From NCBI GenBank assembly GCA_012932865.1, contig SAXG01000044.1:310001-374000 (forward strand): a DNA stretch of 64,000 bases, in the 5' to 3' direction. Made by a program: the position numbers and the translations under genes. Of the stretch, positions 9,901 to 23,149 are shown piece by piece. The notes under the pieces are model-generated. The model searched no databases and was not told the origin of the DNA. It saw nothing but the letters and a program-made list of their open reading frames with translations. The DNA is from Amylostereum areolatum. Taxonomy: Eukaryota; Basidiomycota; Agaricomycetes; Russulales; Stereaceae. How positions within the stretch are numbered: position 1 is the first letter of the stretch; the number at the start of each line of letters is the position of its first letter.

Positions 9901-12574
9901 ATGGACTCAGCTTGCCTTTCGCTGGTCCCTGTTCTTCGCTGTTTGGGTCTCACCAGACTCGAGAGTATCCTGCTTCTCATCCCTCCCGCCTTGGAGGTCG
10001 TCTTCTCTGTAGGGCTCGTGTTCGCAGGCAGAGGTCAAGGAAGGTGAGCCCCGTCTTTCTTGCTCAGATGTACAAGCCCTCTGCGGAGGATTGTCCGGAT
10101 TGGGAGGGGCCCTTGGTGCGAACTTGGCCTCCACCCTGGATCGGAACGTAGCCGGATGAGAGCATTGTGTACTTGGAACGGATGATCATCGATCAGCACG
10201 GAACCGTTGGCGGTCAACGAGTGTATGGAGGAATATACGTACTGATCTGTTCTCGGTCCCGTTACAGGAGACGATTCATCCTTGCCGCTGAAGGTCCAAT
10301 TTACCTGCTTCTTGCCGTCCTCGACATGCTCACGCATACCGCCTCCGCCTTCCGCACCTCCCTCTTTGCGTTCAAAGTTCTTGATATGGTCATCGGTGCG
10401 TCGCTATGCAAGCCATTCCGCTATTCAAATCCTCATCTCGCCTTTCAGCTGCCATGTCATTTCTGCCCATCATACTATTCACCTTCTTTCTCTACATCTT
10501 CAAACGCACGGAAGTGTTCCCCGCGTTCCCCAGACGGTTCAAGTTCGTGGCCAACTGCTTCGCTTTGGTTGTCATACCGTGCATCGCCATCGCGAACGAG
10601 ATCGGCTCTTTCGTTGGCAACACATACAGTACGTCAGACGTGTCCTTCTCGCCGTCCACGCCCACTTACACACAGTCAGCCGTCAAACAGTTTAATACCA
10701 TACCTCCAACCCCACCGCAGTTCGCGGTCGGGACCGACAATGACATGGTCAGAACGGCACGCACGTTTTTTAACAGTCTCGCTCTCGCTCTCATGGCCAC
10801 CTACGAACTCGTCACCTTCCTCATATTCTTCGTACGGCTGTCGTCCTCGCTCGTGGGCCAGCGTGACATCGAATCGCGCAATAATGTGCAGAACGAAACC
10901 TTCCTGTTCAAAGGGACGGGCTGGATCGCCCTCGGTATGACGGTCGCCACCGTCGAAAGCGTTATCGGCTTCGCCGAAGGCCAATTTGGCCTCTTCTTCA
11001 CAAGGAGACTGCTTCGCATGCTAGGGCGCGCATGTGTTATCATTGGCGTCGTCAAAGGGTGCGTCCTCTCACGTTGATTAGTCTACCCCTTTACTGACAA
11101 AAATCGTCGCTCGCACAGTCCGGATCGACATCTCCAGTTCGAAATGATGGAAGGTGAGAAACGCGGGAAGCGGACGACCACCCTTCGGATGAACATCTCA
11201 AATCCGCTGCTCATCGGCAGCAGCTCTCAACAACGCGAGTCCCGCCTCATCCCGATCAAGACCGCCAACGGCATGTCCAACCTTCCCGTGCGCTCGTCCA
11301 ATGGGGATATCATTGCGGCGTTTCCCAGCACCCCGGGCTTTCCAGGCGCATCGCAATCGCCATTCGTCCCGGGGATTCAGCAGCGCGTGACGGTCTCTAG
11401 GGGCAGAGGTCGAGCCCCGACTCTCATCCTGCGTCTGTCTGACATGGACCTCCCCAGCCCGGCCACCATGGTCGCCGAATACAAACGTCGGCCGTCCAGC
11501 TTCGAATTTCCCCGCGTAGCTGAGTCCGGCCGGGACACCCCCGCGTCGATGTATTCGTACACGCGCGACCGGACCTTGTCTGAGCCGCTCATTCCCCCCA
11601 TGCCTCCCATACCGTCCCCACCGCCCGCGGTGCCTTCCAAATTCCGCAACTCATTCCTCGGCCGCATTCCAGGGAGGCCCACCCTGCGCGTCCAACCGGA
11701 CGTCCCGCGCGCTGCGACCTTCAAGAGCCCGCTGTCTATGACGAGTCCCGAGAGCACGCAAAGTCCTGACCCACTCGAGGGTAGCCTCCTTCCGCGCCGC
11801 ACATCCTCGAAGCGCAAACCGGTCCCGCCTGTGCGCGCGTCGATGTACCTGCAACAGACGGACCATATGTCCCCGATCTCCCCTCCCGAACTCTCCGCGC
11901 GCCCGGCCGCCTTCCCCATCGCGCCCGACTCCGCAGGCCTTCCATGGCCACGCTCAGGTTCCACAGGCTCCTCCACCCGGCTCAGCCTCGCGCGAGACTC
12001 GCTCGTCCTGGCGTCACCCGCAGACAGCGTGCTGTCGGGTCAGTGGATTTCGTCGCAGCCGCGGAAGGCGCAGGTTCAGATGCAAAACATACCGCTGCCG
12101 CCTCACCCGAAGCTCTCGCCTGCGAGGGTGAGCCCCACGGAACCGCCTGGACAACTGCGGCGCCAACCGTCCGCGGGGGAGAAGGACGAACGACGTGTGA
12201 TCAGCACCAACACGCTCGACATCGACTGGATTTCGAACCCGGACATCGCGCACGAGAACGAGGAGGCGCTCAAGCGCGCGCGCACGAATAGTCCGGTCCG
12301 TCCGCCCGCCACCCGCCGTGGCACGTCGATGTCCCTCCTCGGTGTCGGGCACGCGCCACGGCGTCTCACTCCAACCCCGACGTCGGTCGCGTTCACGCGC
12401 ACGAGCGTGGCGGTAGAGCAGGGTGAGCTACCGACCTCGCCGCGGAGTGTCGTGAATGTGATGAGGAAGTCGAGTCGGTTCTCGGTCGGCGCGTCGACGC
12501 TTGCGAGGCAAGATTCGGGGGTGCTGGGCCCGGAGGACGCGGAGTATGTGCGGCGACAGTATGCGGGGCCTTGA
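9901..12574 (+). CDS. Seven-helix membrane protein with long disordered tail
   Basis: Clear exons are 10182-10222, 10268-10395, 10449-11058 and 11119-12574 (introns 45, 53 and 60 nt; phases agree). An upstream exon beginning ATG at 9901 encodes a first helix (ESILLLIPPALEVVFSVGLVF). A segment around 10068-10115 (KPSAEDCPDW) also looks coding, but I could not fix the first two junctions. About seven hydrophobic helices occupy the N-terminal ~300 residues. They are followed by ~480 residues rich in Ser, Pro and Arg with many SP/TP sites, presumably a cytosolic, phosphorylatable tail. The layout recalls fungal receptor-like proteins, but no receptor motif is recognisable. Function unknown. Confidence 0.7.
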
Positions 12575-12810
12575 GATTTTATGTAGGGAGGTGAACGAGA
12601 TGGACGTTCTAGTGGGTTCACTCAAGTGTCCTGTACTATAGTACTGTAATTTGTATCTTTTTCGACCTTTTTTTACTTGCCTCGGGTTGTGAAGGGTATG
12701 AAAGAAGATCTTTCACCCCGAAAACCTGTATTCCCTACAACCCCAACATACGAACTTGTTGACTCGTACTCTGCAGCTGGGCGCGGTGGCGGAACGCAGG
12801 CTTGTGAAGG

Positions 12811-14180
12811 TCATAGATCCGCGGTAATGTAGGAGGATGGCGATATATATAAAGATAGGGAATACAAAGACGTAACAAACGGGGCACGCGTCCAATGGTT
12901 AGTTCTATGTGTAGAAGTAAGAACGCCGGGCAGGATGAGAGATACGCGAACACTTGCCTCTGGTATCCGAAATATGGTGATCTCCTGTAAAAGAGAACGT
13001 GCTTCAGATTGCATGCGCAGGATACGGGAAACAAAACACGAACCTGTTGCTTGAAGTATCTCCGGTTCTCTTCGTCCACGAGCACCAAGTTCAAGTAGTA
13101 CCGCGTACTGAACTTCTTGTTGACATCTCGGAACGTTGGTGTAAGGTCGAATCCTCCAAGGAATAGCCGGATCGGTATCGTCTCCCCTGTGGCGAACGGT
13201 GTGAGTCGACGCCGCAAAAATACCGCGTTCAAGACAACGCACCTCGCACAGGTGCACCATCCATGATCTCGAACTTGGTAATGGTCTCGCTCTCGTTGTA
13301 TTGGTTTGGCGGCGAACCTGTCGTCTCGCGTCGTATGATTGAGAGTTCCATATGCTTGATCTTAATGCGGACGAGCAGGAAGTAAATCTTGCCCACGATG
13401 ACATCCTTCAGGTGGTACCTGCATTGCGCCAGACGTCAACCAAAAACATCCGAGTTTCGAGACAGGTTCGTACTTGGACTTATTATACTCAAATTCGATG
13501 TGCAGACTGTCCTCAATACCAACCTCCATCTTGATGGAGTTGTTACTGTCGGGGGGCATGCGGAATGAATGTACCCAGAGGTCCTTCTCTTTGTTGACCT
13601 CACCGATCCGTCGGGATATAGTCACCCTCATAAAATATCTGGACGTAGATGAGAGTTGGACGGTCACAGTCTGAACCGATAGGATAGCTACGCACCGTAG
13701 TTTCACGTTGATTCCCTGGTAGCTCTCGTATTGCTTCTCCACGTTCTTGAACAGGAAGTCGAATGTCTGTGCTTGCCTCATATCACCCGGCGCCGCTAGT
13801 TCTTGCGACAGTGACAGAAATTCATGGTGGTGTCCGCGGTCATAGAATAGCTCTAAGGTAACCAGTCTCAACATCGGCAGTCTACCTTGCGAACGTGTAT
13901 GACGCACCGATATTCCCAACAAACTCAACCTTGATACCATCGTGCGTCAGCTTCTTTCCATCTCGGACACGGATCGTAACCTGCCCTCGGGTGATGAGAA
14001 GTGTTCTCGCGAGTGAAATGAACCCGCACGCACCTGGCCGGAAACCGACTCTCCATCGTAGTACACAGGACATGATATGATACGGTCCTTTTCGCCCTTT
14101 GCGTCGACTTTCTTCCTTAGGTCCTCTCCCTCAAGTCGAATGTCGACATCGACAGGTTGTGCAAAGAAGTACGCGGCCAT
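12811..14180 (-). CDS. VPS26: VPS26, retromer subunit
   Basis: Multi-exon. It starts MAAYFFAQPVDVDIRLEGED at 14180 and contains an arrestin-like fold signature along its length: [103 protein letters not shown] and VNKKFSTRYYLNLVLVDEENRRYFKQQEI. VPS26 with VPS35 and VPS29 forms the cargo-recognition core of retromer, which retrieves receptors from endosomes to the Golgi or plasma membrane. The C terminus is uncertain: reading straight through gives a stop at 12811, while splicing a 48-nt intron extends the protein to about 12735. It is divergent from the DEAH helicase gene. Confidence 0.93.
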
Positions 14181-14507
14181 GTTGCCTTCTTCCCGCAGCT
14201 CGGCTTGCCGCTATATCCGCGACGAAAGGGAAAAAGTGGAAGCCTTGGTAAGTGCGACGCACGACGCCTCGAGTGTGACCTTCTGCTGAAATGTGAAGTG
14301 AAAGTAAGGGAAACGCTTCCGTATGAGTAACGGAGAGCGTATGTCGGAGAGGATGAGCACGGATGCGGCAAGCGGTGAGGCGCGCTCACGTCTCGGCAAG
14401 GCCCGTTCGACATTCGACAACTTTTCATCTCCCTCTTTCGTCTCATTCCCCTTCCGCAACACTTCCCTCCTCTCTTTTCACTGTCGACGTGCATATATGC
14501 GTCTGAT
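14181..14507. promoter_or_regulatory. Divergent intergenic region, VPS26/DEAH helicase
   Basis: 327 bp separating two start codons on opposite strands. Short pyrimidine-rich stretches precede the plus-strand ATG at 14508. No discrete regulatory site was identified. Confidence 0.35.
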
Positions 14508-16932
14508 ATGACCGTGATGAAGCATTCTAAAAAAGCAACCCAAATCCAAGAGCAGCGCGAGCAGTTGCCCATCGCAAAAGGCATGTTTACCTCTTGCGAC
14601 TTTCTCTGCAATTTTGTCCCAATACCCTTGCCCAGGAAAGGCGGCCATCATTCGAGAGATTGAGGAGAACGATGTCACTATTATTCTTGGAGAAACTGGG
14701 TCGGGAAAAACTACTCGTGAGGCCATCCATACCTATCCTTCGTCCGATTTACTGGACTGATATTCTCCGCAACAGAAATACCTCAGTACCTTCTAGAATG
14801 CGACTTTATTCGGGGCCAAATTGCATGCACGCAACCCCGTCGAGTTGCTGCAACTTCTCTCGCACACCGCGTTTCCGTCGAGCAAGAGCGGCCGCTTGGT
14901 TCCCTCGTTGGTTATTCCGTTCGGTTTGACGAACGTACGAGCTCCCAGACCAGGATCAAATATCTGACGGACGGAATGCTTGTGCGGGAGATGTTGGGAG
15001 ATCGGCTACTGGAGCGATACAGCGTTATCATCGTTGACGAGGCGCACGAACGGACATTGCGCACGGATGTGGTCCTAGCCAGTCTCAAAAATATCCTTCG
15101 GGAGCGGAACTCGCCAAGAGCTGTAGGTGGAAGCTCCGCTAGAAACCCTTTGAAGGTGGTGGTCATGTCGGCGACCCTTGATGCTGAAAAGTTCAGCAAG
15201 TTTTTCGACAAGTACGCTGCAACCCCTTTGCGTCACCGTGTTATATCTTACTGTTCCATTATAGCGCGAAGGTGCTCTATGTTAAGGGTCGTCAACATCC
15301 GGTTACAATATACCATACGTCGACCAGCCAGGCGGACTATGTCGACGCGGCACTACGGACATTTTTCCAGATTCACGTTGACAACCCCCCCGGCGATGTA
15401 CTTGTCTTCCTTCCCGGTAAATATCCTACTTGTCTGCGAAAAAACCTCCAAATTGATCATGTAGCCATCGAACGAAGGCCAGGACGACATCGAAACTTTG
15501 CAGGCCTCAATAGACAGTTACAGCCGACAACTCCCTCAAGACGCCCTTGGTGTCATTATCTGCCCATTATATTCGTCCCTCCCCAACGCGCAACAGTCGA
15601 AAATATTTGAGCCTACCCCGTCAGGTATGCGGAAGTGCATACTCGCCACCAACATTGCGGAAACGTCCATCACTGTCTCCGGCGTGAAGTACGTGATCGA
15701 CACTGGAAAACAAAAAGAAAAGCGCCGTTTAACGCGCGCCACGGGAGGAGGTCTGTACACGTATCAGAACTTTCGTTTCATGGCCCAACTCATGCGCTGA
15801 ACAGGGTTTGATACTTTATTGACAACGGATGTCACTCAGTCATCAGCGGTTCAACGCGCAGGACGTGCGGGACGTGAGGGACATGGATTTTGTTTTCGCC
15901 TGTACACCGAAAGCGCATTCAACTCCTTGCAGCTATCTGCCGAGCCTGAAATTCGAAGGAGCGAGCTCACATCGGCCATGCTGCAATTGAAATGCGTTGG
16001 ACAAGATCTGGAGACGCTGGAGTTCATGGATCCCCCAGATCCGGAATACAGTATGTAGTCCTTTCCCCAAGATGTCGCTTGCGTCTCATATTCCTTTATA
16101 GTTGGGGCAGCGCTTCGAACCCTCTTTATATTGTGTGCCCTTGACTCCTCCAAGGCGCTCACAAAACTCGGTCGCTCAATGGCTGCATTTCCTCTGGAGC
16201 CTATATATGCCGCCGCCGTCCTCGCCTCTGTGGAGAACAACTGTATTTCTGAAGTCATCGACATCGTCTCCATCATCTCAGCTTCCCCACTCTTCCCTGA
16301 TTCCGCTAATGTACGCGATGCGGCGAGCGAAGCCCGTGCTAAATTTCGTCATCCTTCTGGGGACCACCTCACCAAGCTGAATGTATTCCGGGCGTATGAG
16401 GAGATCCTTGCCAACAATCCGAATAAGGGACATGTCAAGGATTGGTGCAAACGGAACTTTGTGAACGTGCGGGCACTCAGCGAAGCCCTCGACATTCGCA
16501 AACAGCTCCGGCGTGTGTGCGATAACGCGAAGATTGACTGGAAGCCGTCGTGTGGTCAGGAGGAAGGCCCGGTGCTAAGGAGCATGGTCAGGGGCTTAGT
16601 GCTGCAAGCGGCATTGCTGCAGCCAGACGGGACGTATAAGCAGGCTATCGGCAGGACGGTGAGTTTGCTGTGTCACACATTTGATGACCTGTTCATCGTT
16701 ATGATGCGTCCAGGTCGTCAAAATACATCCATCGTCTTCCCTGTCCGACAAAAAGTACCCTGCTATAATATACGACGAATTAGTGAGTACATGCTTCGTA
16801 TGTTCTGTTCAGTAAACTCAACTTTTCTTGAAGATGTTCACAAGTCAGATCTACGCGCGAGGCGTATCTGCAGTGCCGAAGTCTTACCTTGCCACGGTCC
16901 CCATGCTTATAAGCTCCCGCTCGCAAAGTTAA
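14508..16932 (+). CDS. DEAH-box RNA helicase, DHR2/DHX33 type
   Basis: Nine exons (14508-14580, 14636-14716, 14776-15211, 15265-15416, 15478-15750, 15805-16050, 16102-16658, 16714-16782, 16834-16932) total 1986 nt, 661 residues, all in phase. Motifs in order: GETGSGKTTQ (I), TQPRRVAA (Ia), TDGMLVRE (Ib), DEAHER (II), SATL (III), FLPGQDDIE (IV), LATNIAETSIT (V), QRAGRAGRE (VI). Winged-helix/ratchet (HA2) and OB regions follow, ending with ARGVSAVPKSYL. The absence of a long N-terminal extension and the short OB end resemble yeast Dhr2 and human DHX33, which act in ribosome biogenesis; assignment within the DEAH group is by resemblance only. Intron 1 (14581-14635) starts GC. It ends 214 bp from the convergent VWA8 gene. 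Confidence 0.9.
14581..14635 (+). other. GC-AG intron in the DEAH helicase
   Basis: 55 nt. The 5' site is AAAAG|GCATGT and the 3' site is GCCCAG. The only nearby GT (14585) puts the Walker A exon out of frame, so a GC donor is required. Confidence 0.7.
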
Positions 16933-17146
16933 CCACACGTTCAGACCCTTTCCCCCTTCGATTTTGGATATACCGCTACCAGCGCGATATGGTAGTGCTA
17001 CGATAAGGAGTTGACCTAGTGCTTCGAATGCTCACTTCCGCGGCGAACACAACGCGGCCACTTCTACAAATCTGTCGCTGTACTGATCTGCCACCTAATA
17101 ATCATAATATCCCTACCAGATACATTGGGTTCGACACCTGAACGTC

Positions 17147-20100
17147 CTACTTTTCCATCATGGTGGATAAAATCCCTCTCAGCACCTTGGGGATGTCGGC
17201 TGTTTGCCCTACTCTAAATGCCCGCCCGGGAAAGTGTTTCGGAACCCTGTTGTGCACAAATTAACCAAAACCCATGACAAAATCAAGGCTATCAATTTAC
17301 CAACTAGCTTCGGCACCTTCACCAATGCAGATGAGCGCGGTCTTGACTTTTGGATGACGATTCATTGCCCGTTCGAGCTCCTCTGCAGTGATTCCATAGC
17401 GTGCAAAATTTGCGTCGGTGATAGCGATTACAAAGTGGTCGTCTGTGAAAAGAAGTCAGGTAAAACAGGCCTACAAACCCGAAAATTAGGCAGTACCCCC
17501 ATCAAATCTCGACACTTCAACAGCCGCCTTCTCAATGGCTTCCACTGCAAGCGAAAATGAGCCCGGGTAACAGAACAGGGATATGGCAGCTCTAACCTGT
17601 ATGATCCCCTGCGAAAGTGTATTGCGTGATCATCTCCATCTTCTGAGCTATCTTCCAGCGGTCCGATACCTCGGCGACAGATTCGCCAACTTGTACAAGA
17701 GGTATCTCTGGAGAGTCACCCGACTGTAGGGAGGAAGTTTAGGGCACTGATGGGTCGAGGAATCGATGACCGTACATGACCATACATCTGCGCAAACGAC
17801 ACTCAGTACCCAGTGCGACTCATTCACGGGGGAAGTCTTACATCCCAGGCGTATTTGTCTTTCCTTGATAAACGATTGAAACTCTCCATGATCATCACCG
17901 CTGCACAACCGTTGAATTCCATTGGTCTCCAACCCGAATAGTAGATGCTCACCAGTCTCCAAACTCCTCTGCAACCGGCCGTCATACTGGAAGCGATACC
18001 TAAAGGCGATATCAGCGGGGCATTCAGACCAGCAAAGGCGTTATCACACACATAGATCCGCTGACGTCGAAGACAAACCGGATGCGTTTAGGCCTGAGTA
18101 TGGTAAGTCAACAATCATCGTCCAAGAGACAGTTTGGAATATCTGACTTGATTTGCGGGCGGCCAAGTTCTGGTTTTGCCATACCGCGCCGCTTGTACAC
18201 CGTCGCCTCGCCAGTCAAGCCCTCCGCCAAACGACCATCATCTAACTCTCCGTCAGTCTGCCGCTTGACCCAGACACGCTCTTCCTCTTTCGCGGCCAGA
18301 TCTACAAGATATTGAAACGCCTGTATAAGAGGTGTATGGCTGAGAACGTACGTTCTAGGAGGTCGTGCAACTGGATAGTGTGTGCTTGGACGGCAGTCAG
18401 CAAGGAACCGTACCCCTTCGCATCCGCTGCGGACATATTTAGCTCCTCGAGGCGACGAGCAAGTTCTTGGCGGGCCATCTCTCGGGCCTGCTCTTTGACA
18501 GACTCTGGAACATCTTGCTTGAGTTTATCTGAAACCTGGTTGATGTCATGGCCCTTGAATAGGCGCATATATCCACCACGACCGCCGAGGCCTGCCGTGT
18601 CCCTTCCTCCTGTCTATTGATGCAGCCTTAGCAATTGCTGGTACGTTGAAGATAGCATCACCTACACCTCCTGCCCACGTATTTCCACCGGTGTGCGGAG
18701 CGTTGTTCGGATCTTCTTTACCGTACTTTGGCTTGGATAGGTCCGTTGCCTTCGGCTCAAACTTGAGGTCGAGAACCTTTGCACTCTCCCTACTAGCATC
18801 CAACCCGATGTTATGCACTCGGAGTCTAACACCAAGATACCAACGACAGTCAGCGCCATCACAAGGAAAGAAATGGGACAACGGTACCCGTGATGTTCGA
18901 GGACTGTAGCAAGCTTCTCCATCGTGTCAGGCTTATATACGTCAAAGTCGAATACATTCCGTAAGGTATTGTCGAGAGTGTCCGTTGGATACGCTCGCAT
19001 ATGGCGAACAATAGCAATGAGTTCTGAATGCCAGATCATGAGCACCAGCCGTGCTATACTCCCGAAAAACTCACCTCGCAGCGAGTACGGGTATGTAAGC
19101 GATCCGTCTTCATATCCCTTTCTCAAATCGTGGAAAGCACCAACCAGGCGTATGATCACATCTTCGTCTAGTTCCGGGGCCAGCTGAGAAAGCAAACGAT
19201 GTTCTGACTCGATGTCGGGATTTGTGACAGAATGACTGCGATACAAGCATTAAAAGAGAAGAGCAAAATATGCTCAAAAGGACCACCATACCAGCTGAAG
19301 TTATCCCCGAGCACTTGTAAGAAATGATTGCCAAGGAATGCTAGATAGGATGATGAGCATAAGTTTATAGCAGGTCCATGTGAGGACTAACGATATCCGG
19401 GTCTGTTGGCCAATAAGATCAGGCGGAAATCTGGATGGATTATAATATCGCCCTCCCGCTCCCGCCGACGGCGGACACGTCGCCCATCGGTCAAGGTGAG
19501 CTCGCCTTGCCCTGCCAACGACCGGAATATCGCAACGACGTGCTCGGGAGCCTTGTCGGCTTCATCAATGACAATGATACGCCCCAGGACGACAGCCCGA
19601 AGGAGAGGGGAATCTGTATAGCAAATGACACCGTTTTCTAGTGTTGTTTGGAACATGAGCTGGTTGACAGTTGTATCCCGGTGGAGCTGAATATATTCTC
19701 GCGGTCGTCGGAGTATCTGGAAGGCTGTTCGAAGGCCGATCGGTATAGGTGCAAACAGCATTACTCACTTGACACAACCTTCAAAGCAGAAGGCGGGGCT
19801 AGTTGTATAAAATCTCGCGGCGCACCACAGTGCAAGTGCTCACCTATCGATCAACTTGTTCTTGCCTACTCCCTGAATCCAAGGAGAAACATTGACAGAG
19901 AGACTACTTCGAGCAAAGCATGCATACCTGGTTTCCCAACAGGACAAGGTGTTCGCCCAACATCTCAAAATCAATTGCAAGATCGCGCAGTAGCCCTGTT
20001 TGCAGGCTATTATCAAAGAAGTGGTCCATGTGGGGGATGAATGACGCGACGCCCTCGCGATCCTTAGCTGCGTCGAAGTACGGGATGAACGTGTGCTCTC

Positions 20101-22601
20101 CCGCGCGCCTGTTCGTTGGGCTAGTTGGCTCCGGGAATAAGATTCCAGTTTCTTGAGCAATAAGTGAGGGATGGTACTACATAGGAAAGGTGTGAGCCCC
20201 TGAGCGTATGTCAAGGGTAGTGAAGTTTAGTACTTACAGGCGTCAGGACCGTCTTGATACCACTGTCTTCTAATAGAGTATCTAAATTCATCCTTTCCGT
20301 GGTGGGGAGGAATTCGGCCAGCAAGGTCCGACTTAACAGGGTGTGAAGATCATCGCCGAGAGGGTACTTGGCAAGACGGCGGCATATACGAACCAGCGCT
20401 CGTGTTCCGAGTTTACGGTTTTTGAGCATGTTGTCTGTTGACAAGCTAGCGCGGTATTTTTCGGCGAATGCCAACAGAGTATCTACCAGCTGCGTTGAGC
20501 AGCCAGTGTGGAGGAGAACGTCGCGTTCCTCGTGTGGTGCCATAGGAAGAGCCGGAACGGTGAAGAACATGTTTGCGTGCTCGTCAGTGAGCCAGTCACG
20601 TAGGGGGGCTGACTTCGAGGAAGTGCTGATCATCCGGAAAGACGCGTGTGTGGTCGAAAGGCCATCCTTGGACTGAGACGATGTCAGGTCAGTCGGAAGA
20701 AGACACAACCATGGACAAATACCTCATCCTCAGACATGGATGCCACAATGCGATTTCCCTCCCACAGCTCTAACTCCCTGTCCTGCGTCAAACGCGCCAG
20801 CGATCCTGCCGTCAGGCCCAGAACATCGAGCCCCGAAAGATGCACCAGACGACCTGCCCATGCTCCTTCGAGCAACGGACTAGATGCGCCCCATCAATAC
20901 ACAAATTCTTCAAAAGGACAAGCAAGTTACTCACCTAGGCTCCCAGCTTGTCGCACCTCCATTCTCGATCTTTCTTCGCATCACCAATTCCCGACCGCCG
21001 AGTTCCTTGTACAGATGAATCGATTCGCATTCATATCCGAGAACTGCACTAAATGCTCTGACAAGCAGGGATGTTGACGCAGATGCCGTGGACGGTAGCG
21101 CAGGAGGGACGTAAGAAATATCCCACCCAAGGGCATGCACTTGCAGGAAAGAGGTCAGCAGCCCTACGAAACGGGGCGTCGGCACCAAGTCTGCACTGGC
21201 GATGAGAGGAAAAGAGAGGAGAGCGTGGGGGCCGGCCGGGACATTGTGCTTCACGACCCCAGCAGAACTCTCGAATATCACGCGAGCTGTGTGCTCATCC
21301 ACCCTCGATATACTCGTGGCTCGGTATCCCATAAGCCCAATATCTTGCGGGTCATCGGCATCTGTACTTTGTGGAGCACCAAGGAGACCCAGCCCGGCCT
21401 CTTCTGTCCGGGAACTGAGCAGCGCCCATGCTTGAAACGGCGAGAACGCGAGTGCGGGATGCAGCGTCAACAGAAGGCGTGCAAGTTGTCCTGGAGTGAA
21501 CTTCGGGGGTGGGGGAAATGCGTCCACGAGGACACGAAGCTTGAGCAACGCTGTTTGTGGAAATGCAGGAAGTGAGGGCATAGCGACGGCATCAAGTGCA
21601 TGTTTTGTCTCGCTCGCATATTGTGTGGAGAGAATTAGGTCGCGCAGTTTGCTGTAGAGCAGCTCAGAAGGCGTCCCGGCTAGATTTGCGGGGCTCGACG
21701 AAGATTGGGCGATGGCAAGAAGGGATCCTGCAGGATCAACGAAGCGTGCTTGGAAGCGCGATCGGAAAGGGGGGTCGAGAGGAAAGCCGGTGTATGGCGG
21801 CACTGGCGCAGCAATGGCGATGACACGAAAGTTCTTGTGGGCGGGAATAAACACCTTTCCAGCCACTTCTCGGTCCGCAGAAGCCAGTAATGCATGTCGA
21901 TGAGGGTGAAGAATATGTGTACCATCGTCCAGATTCCTGCGGTACCATGAGCAAGGTCTCTAAGATTCAAGGGGCAAATGCATATCGAATACGCACATCT
22001 CTCTGTTCTCAAGGAGATTATTGAGGACCTGTATACAGTCAGCGCTAGAAGGATACTTGGGTTAAAGAAAGTTACGCACGGGCATAATTCCGCGTTCTGC
22101 TTTCTCGATGCCTTCGATGATGAGGACCCGGCCATACTTGACAGCGCGTACGGCAGCACTGTCCACATAAACAAGGTTGCCTCCAGCGCGTATCTCTCTT
22201 CCTTGCTTTAACTCGGTCTCTCCCACATCCCTGTGCAGCGCGATATGTTCATATTCCGCATTGATCATGCTAGATACCGGTCGCCGCCGATCAGAGAAAG
22301 GTCAAAAGACATATGCAAAAAAGCGTACGCACCTGCAGAAGGTCATAGCCAGTCGGCGGGCATATGGCCCCGGCTGCGATAACAAGAACACATCTTGTCC
22401 AAGTAGATATTTCTGCAGAATGAAATGCAAGTTTCGGAGGGTGAGGCTATCAGTGGTGTCAAGTAGTGCAGAATGAGGAAGTCTGGAAGGAGTTAAGGAT
22501 GCAGGCACGTCGTAGGTGATGTCTCCGAGCGTGAGCTGGCCGAGGGTTGACGGAGCTGGCGAGAGCTCGTGAAGAATACGGTCCAGTCGACGCTCTGCCA
22601 T
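17147..22601 (-). CDS. VWA8: VWA8, AAA+ ATPase with von Willebrand A domain
   Basis: Long multi-exon gene. The N-terminal AAA+ domain shows LLGQDVFLLSQPGPYARRLA, the DVGETELKQGREIRAGGNLVYVD stretch, VLIIEGIEKAERGIMPVLNNLLENREM and FRSRFQARFVDP. A second AAA+ module contains GVGKNKLIDR, LHRDTTVNQLM, RIIVIDEADKAPEHVV and FRLILLANRPGY. The C-terminal third has the glycine-rich linker (HTGGNTWAGG) and a VWA domain with MIDAS DVSGSMY, then FVIAITDANFARYGI. A final spliced exon ends with the stop at 17147. Human VWA8 is a mitochondrial ATPase; the same location is inferred. The ATG at 22601 leaves little N-terminal presequence, so an upstream exon encoding one may be missing. The gene is convergent with the helicase. 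Confidence 0.9.
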
Positions 22602-23149
22602 CTTATATGGCGCAAACGTATGCTTTGCGGCAGCATTCGAACGTCAACACACACGAGTACCGACCGCACTTTGAGAGAAAGCTCACTTGTGCCAAGGAAT
22701 TTTCCAACAGCTCGCAATGGCTTCGTGGACGTCTACGTAGGAAGGTAGCGAGTAAAGTACTCGAAGCCTGTAAACCGAGGATGATGGGTGGTACCAGAGG
22801 AGAATAGCGGGAAACATCGTCCTTGTCGTCGTCGCCGATGCCGAGATGCGGGGAAAGTATCACAAGCTTTTCTCTCAGCCGCTAATTCATAAGCCTCGAA
22901 ACTGGAATGTGAGATCTATCTCCATCATTTATATTCGTTCATCCAAAGACCGTAAATACAGGGTATCAAAACACTCCGACAAGGTCATAACGGTCCAGAA
23001 CAAGCACCTTCGTCCCGGTAAAGTAAATGCAAAAAGGTAAGGGATTATGCAGTTATATATTACATTGCAAACAAAGCACTGATGGTGATACACTCCCAGG
23101 AAAGAAAGCAGATATGGCACCCAAAGCAAAAGCGAGGAGATGACCCCCT
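22602..23149. other. Intergenic region upstream of VWA8
   Basis: 548 bp between the VWA8 start and the RTF1 stop (both minus strand). It should contain the VWA8 promoter and possibly a short 5' exon with a mitochondrial presequence, which I could not delimit. It also holds the RTF1 3' UTR. Confidence 0.35.
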